Assembly: GCA_021732605.1 (NCBI GenBank)
Contig: JAKFUS010000034.1
Span: 1-51,145, forward strand
DNA: 51,145 nucleotides
Reading direction: 5' to 3'
From: Betaproteobacteria bacterium
Lineage (GTDB): Bacteria; Pseudomonadota; Gammaproteobacteria; Burkholderiales; SG8-41
Part shown: positions 26,452 through 34,574 of the stretch, in pieces
Layout of the letters: each line of letters opens with the position of its first letter
How positions within the stretch are numbered: the stretch's first letter is position 1
Translations under genes and position numbers: made by a program
Notes under the pieces: model-generated
What the model saw: the letters and a program-made list of their open reading frames with translations, nothing else
Told to the model about the DNA's origin: nothing
Databases searched by the model: none

Positions 26452-29400
26452 TTACTGCACCAGTTCACGCCAGCTGGTGCGCCGTCCCTGCGGGTCACCC
26501 GGCGGAATCGGCGCTTCAGCGGTTTGCTGTGAAGCGTCGGACGTTGTCGCGATGACTACCGTTCTGCCGTCCGGCAGTCGCACCACGTTGATACCCACCG
26601 CCAGCGAGTCCGACAGTTTGGCGCCGAAGTTGGCAGCGCCCGCCACCTGCAGACCGTTTCGTGCGTCGAAGAAATTCAGGTAGCTGATGCCGCCGATCGA
26701 GCAGGCGTTGTTCTGCGGGATGTTGCTGGCAACCACCAGCGTGCCGAGCTGCAGCCTCATGTCGATGTTGACTCGTTCACCAGTGATCGGCAAATCAGCG
26801 TACCAGCCGTCATTGATTGTGCAGTTGGTTGCGCAAGTGACGCTGCGGGTGGTGTTGGCGTTGTCGGTGATGGTGAGTTGACTGAAAGTCGCACGCGGGG
26901 TGGCAATCGGATAAGTGCCGGTATCCTTGATGCCCCACACGGTCTGCACCTGCGTTGAAGCCAGATCGGTGGAGCCCAAGTAACGTCCCGTGGATACATA
27001 CACGAAAGTGGTCGGCGGGCTGCCAAACTCGGCAATTTCGGGCTTGGTGGTGATGGGTTGCGGCACCGGTATCGGCGTGGTGGTGTCCACCAGCGTCACC
27101 AGTCTTGTTGCCGATTGTGTGGCATTGACCTCGAAACGCCAGACGTTGCCGAGCTGGTCGCCGCCATACAGTTGCTGGGTTGTATTGTTCAACACCGTAT
27201 CCAGCACAAAGTTGTTGATTTTGCCGAGGCCGCTCGGCGTGGTCGCATTGCCAACGCCGGTGGTTATTTTGTAGATGATCTGGCCGGTCAGGGCATTCAG
27301 CACATACAGATAGCCCTGTCCATCGCCGGTCTGCGGCGTCGGTGAGTTGACGTTGTTGTAGCCTGAGGTCACGAATACCACCCAGCGGCCGTCAGCCAGT
27401 TTGCTGATTTGCGGGTTGCCGAAAGTGAATCCAAGGTGGCAATCCGAGATTTGACCCACCGGCGTGCCGGCACAGGTCGGCGTGTGCTTGAATTCCCACA
27501 GTCCCTTGGGGGTTGCCGGGTCGGTAACGTCGATGGCGTAGTAACCCTTGCCGCCGGCATTCAATCCGGCAACCAGGATGGTTTTCCATACGCCGCTCAC
27601 CGAATCATAGACGTCACCAATGGTGGGGGTGCCGTCAACCGAGTAGCGGTGCAACACATCCCATTTGGTGTCCGCCTGTTTGTACAGATTGGGCAGAACC
27701 ATGGACGGGATCACGGCCCAGCGTTCTTCGCCGCCCAGCGGGTCTGCAGTGTTGACGCCGGCGTAGAACGCATGAAGCATGCCGTCGTTGGCCGCGACAT
27801 AAACCATGGGAGTGCGGGAGGCATTGGCGGTTTTGAAGGCGGCGTAACCGGTGTCCTGGTATTCGGCGAACGGCGCCCGCGCGAATACCGGTTGTGCGTT
27901 GACGATGTCACCCAGTACCGCCGTGCGTCCGCGATACAGTGCGGTGGTGTTGGGCGCAAAACTTTCCATGCCGCGCTGGCCACGTACGAAATTGACCAGA
28001 TTCGCGCCCTGTGCAAGTGCGCGCTGGTTGATCGACAGCAGCGGCGTAATGCCGTTGGTCATGTCGGGGTACTGGCTGAAATCAGCAACCTGGGCTGCAC
28101 CAAAAAAGGCCTGCTCGGAGCCATTCAGCCCGGTATTGGGTAAACCGGTTGGATTCCCGGCCGCATTGCAGGCGAAGGTATTCCAGCTGAAGTTGACCAG
28201 ATTATTGGTGGCGCCGCTGCGAAACAGTCTGATGTCACGGTTGTCGCAGGCCTGCTTGGTCCTGGCAGTAAGCCTGGCCTGTGCCGACCATACCGGTGTT
28301 GCACTGACGATACCGGTGACCAGGTCGATTTCACGTGCTTCAAGTTCGCCGACCCACTCCAGGGTCTTGTAGCTGGCGGTGTAGGCAAAATTGTCGCCGG
28401 CCACCGGTTCCAGGTTACTGGTCGCCGCCGCCGCAGCTGACGCAACCCGGGCATTGACGCCGGCGAGCGCGTCGGACAGGCTGGCGACTACCGAATCAGG
28501 ATCGGAGGCGCTGAAAAATTGGCCTTTGCCGTTGACCGCGGCGTGCCACAGATCGTCCAGCGCGGTCGGATTGTTGGCGGAGGGTATCGGCCAGTTTAGT
28601 GTGCCATTGCGCAATGCGATGAAGTCACCGGCGCCGGATTTGTAGTTGGGTACAAAATTCAGCGTGCCAGCCAGACCCAGACCCATGGTGAACGTGGTCA
28701 TGTGCTGATGTCTGGCCGAATCGTCTTCGACACCCATGCCGCCGGACGGCACATTGTTGTCGGTGCCGACGTCAAGTCCCAGCGTGCCGATCGAGCCGGG
28801 CCCGCGCAGGTCGGTCAGGTAATAATAGGCTGCTACGTCGGCCAGCGAATCCGCGGAACCGCCTTGCGTGACCGTGGAGGGAATCGGACCCGTATCGGTG
28901 TTGGGATAACCGAGCAGCGCAGTATCGGCGGCTGAGTTGGATATGCAAGCTGTCACAAAATCAGTCACGGAATTGGGTTGGCCGCCGGCCGGCGTCGGCG
29001 TGTAAGTGACTTGAGTAACCCTGCGGATTCTCCGGTTGGAGCCGCTGCATCCGCTGCTGGTCTTGCTGTAGATCTCGGTGGTTCTGACCGTGCCTGCAAC
29101 CGTGCTACCGCCGTCGTACAGCGGCCGCGGCGTGATCGCGATGTTGCCGTCCATGCTGCCGATGGAACTGCCGGTCAGAGAGAGGCCCTCGTTGCCGTTC
29201 CAGTACCCGTCCGAAGTCAGTATCGAAAAATTCTGCTGGCAGGAATACTGCATCGGGTCGCCGGTCATGCCGTTGTTGATGCCGGTCTGGATGCCGGCAA
29301 AGTGACGGCCGGCGCGCGACAGGGCTTCGCGCAATGGCGTGGAGCCATTGGTGTTCTGCGCATACAGTCTGGCGAACCAGTTGCTTTTTTGGGTTGCATC

Positions 29401-30237
29401 GAAATCGCTGATGGCCAGGTAACGGCTGGATTGCACCGGGCTGCCCGGATTGATGGTGATGAAGCCGACGCGATAACCTTCACCGATGCCGACGAAAGCG
29501 CGTCCCGCGGCCGATTTCATCAGCAGCAGGCGAATGCGGTAATAACTGTACCAGTTGGCAAAATTCGTGCGTTCGTCGGTGCTGCCCGGCCCCGAGGTGG
29601 AAGTCACCTGCCGCTTGGTCCAGTTGCCTGTGGTGTGCGGGAATGCGGAGCTGGAGTTGGGAAAACACCCGGTGGTGTTGCTGGTGCTGCCCGGATTCGG
29701 GGCGCTGCCGCCGCTCCACACATAATAGTAGGCGGGCTGTGCCGTGTCGGTTTGATTGCCGCCGACGGGGCTGCTGTTGCCGTTGTCGGTATCGCTGGTC
29801 AGCGGGTCGTACGCGATGAAACTGGTATTCAGGTTGGTGGTGGAAGACGATGTATCAAAACCGTTGTTGCGGGCCGACGTGAAACTGGCGTTGGCGAAAT
29901 CGGTGCCATTGGCATTTTTCGGCGGTACATAAGTGATGTTCGGGTTGTAATAGATCGTGTTGCAGAGATGGCTTTTGTAACCGGTGGTGCCCCAGCGGGT
30001 CTGGATGTTGTCGGGCATGAATACCCAGCCCATGCTGCCCGAGTCGTCCAGCGTGAACAGGATGTTGGGTTTTACGATGGTGGATGAGCTGCTGGCCAGA
30101 GGCACCGAGGCGATGTCGGTTAGCGCAGCCTGCGCAGTCAGCGGCAGTACGGCGAGGGCGCTTGCAAGCAGGAGCGCGCGCCAGTTTTCCCTGCGGAATA
30201 ATTGGGCAGATTGAAAGCGTGAGATGTTGGATTTCAT
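26452..30237 (-). CDS. pilY1: type IV pilus tip adhesin PilY1
   Basis: A 1261-residue secreted protein. Signal peptide about 20-37 (ending LTAQA), then a von Willebrand A-like region with the MIDAS motif DDSGSM (Asp64, Ser66, Ser68), then a long variable part rich in Ser/Thr/Asn. The C-terminal PilC-type beta-propeller spans about 770-1190 (YVAANDGMLHAF, GTPTIGDVY, FGNPQISKL), the calcium-binding part that tunes pilus extension and retraction. It is the last structural gene of the minor-pilin operon and is typically presented at the pilus tip. Confidence 0.9.
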   Translation of the reverse strand: MKSNISRFQSAQLFRRENWRALLLASALAVLPLTAQAALTDIASVPLASSSSTIVKPNILFTLDDSGSMGWVFMPDNIQTRWGTTGYKSHLCNTIYYNPNITYVPPKNANGTDFANASFTSARNNGFDTSSSTTNLNTSFIAYDPLTSDTDNGNSSPVGGNQTDTAQPAYYYVWSGGSAPNPGSTSNTTGCFPNSSSAFPHTTGNWTKRQVTSTSGPGSTDERTNFANWYSYYRIRLLLMKSAAGRAFVGIGEGYRVGFITINPGSPVQSSRYLAISDFDATQKSNWFARLYAQNTNGSTPLREALSRAGRHFAGIQTGINNGMTGDPMQYSCQQNFSILTSDGYWNGNEGLSLTGSSIGSMDGNIAITPRPLYDGGSTVAGTVRTTEIYSKTSSGCSGSNRRIRRVTQVTYTPTPAGGQPNSVTDFVTACISNSAADTALLGYPNTDTGPIPSTVTQGGSADSLADVAAYYYLTDLRGPGSIGTLGLDVGTDNNVPSGGMGVEDDSARHQHMTTFTMGLGLAGTLNFVPNYKSGAGDFIALRNGTLNWPIPSANNPTALDDLWHAAVNGKGQFFSASDPDSVVASLSDALAGVNARVASAAAAATSNLEPVAGDNFAYTASYKTLEWVGELEAREIDLVTGIVSATPVWSAQARLTARTKQACDNRDIRLFRSGATNNLVNFSWNTFACNAAGNPTGLPNTGLNGSEQAFFGAAQVADFSQYPDMTNGITPLLSINQRALAQGANLVNFVRGQRGMESFAPNTTALYRGRTAVLGDIVNAQPVFARAPFAEYQDTGYAAFKTANASRTPMVYVAANDGMLHAFYAGVNTADPLGGEERWAVIPSMVLPNLYKQADTKWDVLHRYSVDGTPTIGDVYDSVSGVWKTILVAGLNAGGKGYYAIDVTDPATPKGLWEFKHTPTCAGTPVGQISDCHLGFTFGNPQISKLADGRWVVFVTSGYNNVNSPTPQTGDGQGYLYVLNALTGQIIYKITTGVGNATTPSGLGKINNFVLDTVLNNTTQQLYGGDQLGNVWRFEVNATQSATRLVTLVDTTTPIPVPQPITTKPEIAEFGSPPTTFVYVSTGRYLGSTDLASTQVQTVWGIKDTGTYPIATPRATFSQLTITDNANTTRSVTCATNCTINDGWYADLPITGERVNIDMRLQLGTLVVASNIPQNNACSIGGISYLNFFDARNGLQVAGAANFGAKLSDSLAVGINVVRLPDGRTVVIATTSDASQQTAEAPIPPGDPQGRRTSWRELVQ

Positions 30238-30270
30238 GGATTTCTCCGGGGTGTGCCGGCTGGGCCGGCA

Positions 30271-30828
30271 TCAATACATGATGGATTGGGTATATGAAAC
30301 GGTATTGCGCGGACCGACTGCGCGCGACGTAATGCGGTAATAGATATAGGTGGTGCCGCTCAACGGGGTCGCGCCATAGGCGCCACCGCCCCGGCTGCTG
30401 CTGCCGCCGGAGACGCTCACGGTCAGACACTGCTGGTTGGGGGCGTTATTGCCGACGTTGGGCAGTCTGCACATGCGATGTACGACATAACGGGTTTCGA
30501 AACCCGCGGCATCGGTGACGGGCGGTGTGCTGCCTTGGGCGGCCCAGTCGAACGTGGCGGCGTCAAAACGCTCGTCCCAATTCGAGATATAACCCTGGGC
30601 CTGGGTGGTATTCAGCACGGTAGGCGATGCCGTCAGCAGCCAGGCGCGAGCGCCTTCAATGCCGGCGTCAGATGAAGTCACTGCACCGCGCTGCATGGCA
30701 ATATTACCGGCGATCAATACACCAGTTCCGATCGAGCGCCACAGGGCGACGCCGGCGAGCGACATGGCGATGAGCACGATCAGGGAGATAAACAGAACAA
30801 CGCCCTGTTGTTTGCGTGGATTTTTCAT
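30271..30828 (-). CDS. pilX: minor pilin PilX
   Basis: A 185-residue type IV minor pilin. I chose the ATG at 30828, which has a GAGGA ribosome site and a short leader MKNPRKQQG, giving cleavage at G/VVLFISL. Position +5 is not Glu, as is usual for PilX and GspK-like pilins that cap the priming complex. The helix continues to about 35, followed by a globular Thr/Ser-rich domain. It lies 33 bp upstream of pilY1. Confidence 0.85.
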   Translation of the reverse strand: MKNPRKQQGVVLFISLIVLIAMSLAGVALWRSIGTGVLIAGNIAMQRGAVTSSDAGIEGARAWLLTASPTVLNTTQAQGYISNWDERFDAATFDWAAQGSTPPVTDAAGFETRYVVHRMCRLPNVGNNAPNQQCLTVSVSGGSSSRGGGAYGATPLSGTTYIYYRITSRAVGPRNTVSYTQSIMY

Positions 30829-30857
30829 GGTTGTAATCCTCGGAAGCGTTGAGTTCA

Positions 30858-32072
30858 TCATGGCCGGATATTCGAACCCCAAAGGATGTTGCGCAGCGGA
30901 ATTACCGTTTCATAAACGCGGTAACGGTAATTGCGCCAGTCATCCACAGCATTTGCGGGTGTGGTGCTGCTGGCCGTGCCATCGAGATTGGTGACTACCA
31001 GCGGACTGGTCGCGTTGCCAGACCATGTTGGGACAGCCGTGGTGACCTGCGTACGCTCATACTGACCGGAGCGCATCAGTATCGCCAGTCGCACCGCCAG
31101 CACATTGGCCCATGCCGCGGGCGTTACCGGATCAGTTGTCGTCCATTCGCCGGTTTCGATCTGGCCGTTGTTGTTGGCGTCTATGCCGTATTCAGCCTGC
31201 AGGTTGATGACGCCTTCGGTGATTTCCACCGGGTCATTGCCGGCGGTGCCGTCAATGTCCAGATACAGCAGATCATTGGTGACCTGCAACCGGTTGTTGT
31301 TTACTGTCCAGATATTGCGGCGTGCGCCGTTGCCCAGGTTGAAAATGAAGCCGTTGGTGAAGGACACCGGTGGCGTCGGATTGTTATAACGCGCGGTCCG
31401 GGTATCGATTTGAGTTGCGTTATTGGGCAGGTAAGTCACATAACTGTAGTTGCCCTGTTTGTGTTGTATGGTCACGGCATCCACGCAGGTGCTGCAGGTT
31501 CCGTAGTCATTGTTGACCTCGGTGATCTCAACCAGAAAACACTGCAAGGTGGGTGAGGTGCGTGCTATCAGCGCGTAGTCGCGGGGCGACAAACCCGCGC
31601 GGCCACGGGTTTTTTTGGTGGTGTCGGTGGATTCTGTGAAAACATGTGCGGCAGGGAACGTTGAACCGTTGCCGCGCAATACGATGACAGTGTCGGACGC
31701 GCCGCTTGCGCCTTGTACGATCTGGACGGGCGTCAAGCGGAATGTGTATGCAGGTGTCGGGCGGGCAGTGTCATAGGCATTGACCGTGCAGCCCATGACC
31801 GGTGTCGCGGCGTTATCAAATGCGGCTGACGAGTAACCATAACCGGCTTCGCGCACGTCACGCTCTAGCGCGGTGATGCCGACGATGCCCGAGACCTGGG
31901 TGTCGCTGCCGGACGAAGCCGAGCGTTTGCGTTCTTCGGAAGTGGCCAGCATCTGAAAAATGATGACTACGCCGATCATCGCGATCAGCACACCGACCAT
32001 GATTTCAACAAGACTCAGTCCGTGCTGCGAGTCGCGGCGTGTCAAAGCGGGGGAGTGACGATCAATACACAT
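30858..32072 (-). CDS. pilW: minor pilin PilW
   Basis: A 404-residue minor pilin, typical of the large PilW. A 18-residue leader ends QHG, giving cleavage before LSLVEIM with Glu+5 in place. The long globular part carries Thr/Asn-rich regions and paired Cys (CSTCVD). It sits at the tip with PilV, PilX and PilY1. Its start overlaps the end of pilV. Confidence 0.88.
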   Translation of the reverse strand: MCIDRHSPALTRRDSQHGLSLVEIMVGVLIAMIGVVIIFQMLATSEERKRSASSGSDTQVSGIVGITALERDVREAGYGYSSAAFDNAATPVMGCTVNAYDTARPTPAYTFRLTPVQIVQGASGASDTVIVLRGNGSTFPAAHVFTESTDTTKKTRGRAGLSPRDYALIARTSPTLQCFLVEITEVNNDYGTCSTCVDAVTIQHKQGNYSYVTYLPNNATQIDTRTARYNNPTPPVSFTNGFIFNLGNGARRNIWTVNNNRLQVTNDLLYLDIDGTAGNDPVEITEGVINLQAEYGIDANNNGQIETGEWTTTDPVTPAAWANVLAVRLAILMRSGQYERTQVTTAVPTWSGNATSPLVVTNLDGTASSTTPANAVDDWRNYRYRVYETVIPLRNILWGSNIRP

Positions 32073-32565
32073 AGGTGATCACCTGATGTCTGCGTGCCGC
32101 GAGATCCTGCGGGGCTTGCCAGCATACGGTTACAGTCACGCGATGCCTGTCTGCGGCTGAAACAGTGATCTGCTGCATCGCTGCTGTTGCGCCGAGTAGT
32201 CCGGTGGTGGTGGCGGTAACGGCACTGACCCAGCCCTGCAGTTTGGTGTTGGTGCCGTCAGCCGCACCGCCGCTGAATGCGCAATTGCTGCCGCCGGTGT
32301 TGTACTGGAAGCTGTTCAATGAAGTCAGTGTGTTGGCGTCACTGGCACGATCCACACTCATCCAGATATTCGAAATGATGTCGTTGGCGTGGGCTGCGGC
32401 ATCAGCCCGGTATTTGGCGTCGGCGGCGGCGGAGAAGGCGGCTGCCTGCATGCCCACCATTGCCAGGATGCCAACGGAAAAAATCATCAAGCCGATCAGG
32501 GCTTCGAGCAGCATGACACCTTTCTGGCGGTGTGGCAGCCCTGCTTTGTTTAGTGAAAAATTCAT
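32062..32565 (-). CDS. pilV: minor pilin PilV
   Basis: A 167-residue minor pilin. The ATG at 32565 gives the leader MNFSLNKAGLPHRQKG and cleavage before VMLLEAL with Glu+5 (LLEAL). The LIGLMIFSVGILAMVGMQ helix is the PilV signature. The two C-terminal Cys flank a globular domain. The stop overlaps the pilW start by 11 bp, so translation is coupled. Confidence 0.88.
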   Translation of the reverse strand: MNFSLNKAGLPHRQKGVMLLEALIGLMIFSVGILAMVGMQAAAFSAAADAKYRADAAAHANDIISNIWMSVDRASDANTLTSLNSFQYNTGGSNCAFSGGAADGTNTKLQGWVSAVTATTTGLLGATAAMQQITVSAADRHRVTVTVCWQAPQDLAARRHQVITYVY

Positions 32566-32576
32566 CGGGTGGATTC

Positions 32577-33176
32577 CTAACACGCGCGTGTGTCGGTCGG
32601 ACTGGTGACCGGATTGACTGCCGGATCGCAGGTGCGGATCTGGCCGCCGGGCGATACGATGACTCTCAGGCAACGCATGGGGCCCCGTGCAGCCGGAGGC
32701 GCCTGATCACAGGCGCCGCCACTGGGGTTGTCGACGTTGAATGTGATTGCGCCGCCGGTGTTCAGGGCGCCGAAACCGTTGAAGCTGGCTATTGAACCGG
32801 TCGAGGTGATGCGGCCCCCGGCGGTGCCGGAACCCTCCCCGCCAAGTTTGCCTTCAATAAAGCTGAAGACGCCGGTACTCGGCACCCATTCGCGCACTAC
32901 CCAGTTGGGGCCATTGAGCGTTGCGTTCAAACCATTGACCAATACCTCTTCAGGCTCATCATCGGTCAGTATCATTTCGACCCGGGCGTTGCGTTTGACG
33001 GCTTCCGCACGCGCCAGCGACAAGCCGCTGACGAGCCCGTCGGTGGTCGCCTTCAGCCGCGCGTTGGCCAGAAAAGTGCCGTATTGCGGCACACCAAGGG
33101 CAAGCAAAATTGAGAGAAGGGCAATGCCGATCAGGACTTCGATCAGGCTGACGCCGATTTGCAGGCGTTTCAGCAC
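32577..33176 (-). CDS. fimT: minor pilin FimT/FimU (GspH-like)
   Basis: A 199-residue pseudopilin with an eight-residue leader MLKRLQIG, cleaved before VSLIEVL with Glu+5. A GspH-type region (about 45-190) and a C-terminal Cys-rich tail (CDPAVNP...RAC) follow. It is the start of the priming complex, with PilV, PilW and PilX. Its start overlaps the end of pilE by 7 bp. FimU or FimT cannot be distinguished from one sequence. Confidence 0.85.
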   Translation of the reverse strand: MLKRLQIGVSLIEVLIGIALLSILLALGVPQYGTFLANARLKATTDGLVSGLSLARAEAVKRNARVEMILTDDEPEEVLVNGLNATLNGPNWVVREWVPSTGVFSFIEGKLGGEGSGTAGGRITSTGSIASFNGFGALNTGGAITFNVDNPSGGACDQAPPAARGPMRCLRVIVSPGGQIRTCDPAVNPVTSPTDTRAC

Positions 33177-33604
33177 GTACCGCTCTTTTTATTGATCCAG
33201 CAGGTGGCGCTGGTTGTTGATCCCCAGGAAGCCGGAGTGCCGGTGGTGGCACGGACATTGGCCTGATTGATGGTGAAGATGAAATCAGCCGTGCCTTGCG
33301 CAGCAATGCCGGTGGCAACAACGGTGAAAGTCGTGGCGGTCAAGGTCGGGCAGGCATAGGCGAAATAACGTCCGGTGGGCAGTGGCGCAACGGTTCCGGC
33401 TGCACACGCACCAACGTAGGTGCGATTGTCCTGGAAATACTGTTCAAGTTTGACGCGTGTTTCAGACAGTGTGGCCGTTGCTTCAGCCAGTTTGCCGCGC
33501 GTCACGTAGTCGCCATATTGCGGGACGGCGATAGCGGCGAGGATGCCGACTATGGCTACGACAACCAGTAATTCAACCAGGGTAAAACCGTTTGCGCGCT
33601 TCAT
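33170..33604 (-). CDS. pilE: type IV pilin PilE
   Basis: A 144-residue pilin. The ATG at 33604 has GGGAG upstream and gives leader MKRANG, cleaved before FTLVELLVVVAIVGIL with Glu+5. YGDYVTRGKLAEATATLSETRVKLEQYFQDN is the alpha-1C helix, and two Cys near the C-terminus (CWINKKSGTC) form the D-region disulfide. It is the first gene of the minus-strand operon, so it may be a minor PilE of the priming cluster, not the major subunit. Confidence 0.9.
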   Translation of the reverse strand: MKRANGFTLVELLVVVAIVGILAAIAVPQYGDYVTRGKLAEATATLSETRVKLEQYFQDNRTYVGACAAGTVAPLPTGRYFAYACPTLTATTFTVVATGIAAQGTADFIFTINQANVRATTGTPASWGSTTSATCWINKKSGTC

Positions 33605-33678
33605 GGTGACTCCCATTTAATGGTCGAAGATTAAGATTGATTCTACGCCGCCGCCATGGCTTCCCGATGAGTGGCTAT

Positions 33679-33700
33679 CCAAACGGCATAAGCGGTTTGG
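33679..33700. promoter_or_regulatory. 22-bp palindrome upstream of pilE
   Basis: CCAAACGGC and GCGGTTTGG flank ATAA, a near-perfect palindrome with one mismatch per arm, between the pilin operon and the Fur-type gene. It lies about 75 bp upstream of the pilE start. It could be an operator for either divergent unit. A TAGAAT (-10 like) element for pilE lies nearer the gene on the minus strand, near 33640. Confidence 0.4.
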
Positions 33701-33794
33701 GAGTGGCAGCAAGTGTGAAATTCGGCACGATTGGTCGTTGAAAAAAAGCTTTTTTCAGTGAATTCCGAGTCCATTTGTTTCTTTGGGGCCGCGG

Positions 33795-33824
33795 TTAGAC
33801 AAAGTCCAATCTTTGACTTAAAAT
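33795..33824 (+). promoter_or_regulatory. promoter and palindromic operator of the Fur-type gene
   Basis: TTAGAC (33795-33800) and TAAAAT (33819-33824) are separated by 18 bp. The spacer holds the palindrome GACAAAG-N6-CTTTGAC (one mismatch in the arms) between them, a likely autoregulation site. The -10 ends 8 bases before the ATG, so the transcript is almost certainly leaderless or has a 1-2 base leader. Confidence 0.6.
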
Positions 33825-33832
33825 AAATCCCA

Positions 33833-34249
33833 ATGAAAGCAAAGTCTTACAGTCGCCAGGAATTGATCGCGCTGCTGCGCAGGCAGGGCATTGCGCCTAC
33901 CCACCAGCGATTGGAAATAGCCCATGTGCTGTTCAGCCGCTGTGAGCATCTGGCGGCCGATCAGATCCTCGCGCTGGTCAATGAACGTCACGCCGAAACC
34001 TCAAAGGCGACGGTGTACAACACGCTGAACCTGTTTCGCGACTGTGGTTTGATTCGCGAAGTCATCGTCGATCCGAAGCGCGTGTTTTACGATCCGAATA
34101 CGCAGCCGCACCATCATCTCTACAACATCGATACCGGTGAAATCACCGACATTCCCGCAGCTGATCTGGCGATCAGCGGATTGCCGGATTTGCCACCGGG
34201 CATGGTGACCGAGGGTATCGATATCGTGGTCCGTGTACGCACGCTCTGA
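33833..34249 (+). CDS. Fur family transcriptional regulator (PerR/Irr-like)
   Basis: A 138-residue regulator with the winged helix (RQGIAPTHQRLEIAHVLF, SKATVYNTLNLFRDCGL) and a metal-binding C-terminal half. Its QPHHHLYNIDTGEI block has three His in a row, and the CxxC zinc motifs of Fur and most PerR proteins are missing, as in Irr-like members. It therefore probably senses iron, heme or peroxide in a structural-zinc-free way. No Shine-Dalgarno is seen. The inverted repeat in its own promoter suggests autorepression. Downstream lies tRNA-Thr. Confidence 0.8.
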   Translation: MKAKSYSRQELIALLRRQGIAPTHQRLEIAHVLFSRCEHLAADQILALVNERHAETSKATVYNTLNLFRDCGLIREVIVDPKRVFYDPNTQPHHHLYNIDTGEITDIPAADLAISGLPDLPPGMVTEGIDIVVRVRTL

Positions 34250-34282
34250 CCGGGTGTTTGCTGTAGAATTCGCCCTCCCCGG

Positions 34283-34358
<76 letters not shown>

Positions 34359-34492
34359 CCGGAATATTTTCATTTCCGGTCTTCCCCTAAGTTTGTTTTT
34401 CAGCCGGTTCTAAAAGCATTACCACGATCGGTTATTGATATTTCGATGAGTCAACGGCTGTGTCGCTGCCAGCGGCATTCAGGACTTCAAAT

Positions 34493-34528
34493 GTTTTGGG
34501 GCGGCAATCTTCATTGCCGCCCCAAAAC
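34493..34528. repeat. perfect 36-base palindrome
   Basis: Arms 34493-34508 and 34513-34528 pair perfectly over 16 bp with a CTTC loop. The T-tract is on the 5' side and the A-tract on the 3' side of the stem (GTTTTGGGG..CCCCAAAAC) on both strands, the opposite of a rho-independent terminator. It lies between tRNA-Thr and the SDR stop. It may be a repeat, a structured 3' end or a protein-binding site. Confidence 0.7.
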
Positions 34529-34574
34529 GACCACTGTGCAGATAATATCTTAAGTAATTGTTTTTATTTGTTAT

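Noticed and set aside
28978-30087. A 369-residue plus-strand frame inside pilY1
   Set aside because: It lies antisense to the PilY1 N-terminal region and has no recognisable domain or ribosome site.
34493-34528. The perfect palindrome considered as a rho-independent terminator
   Set aside because: The A/T tracts are on the wrong sides of the stem on both strands.
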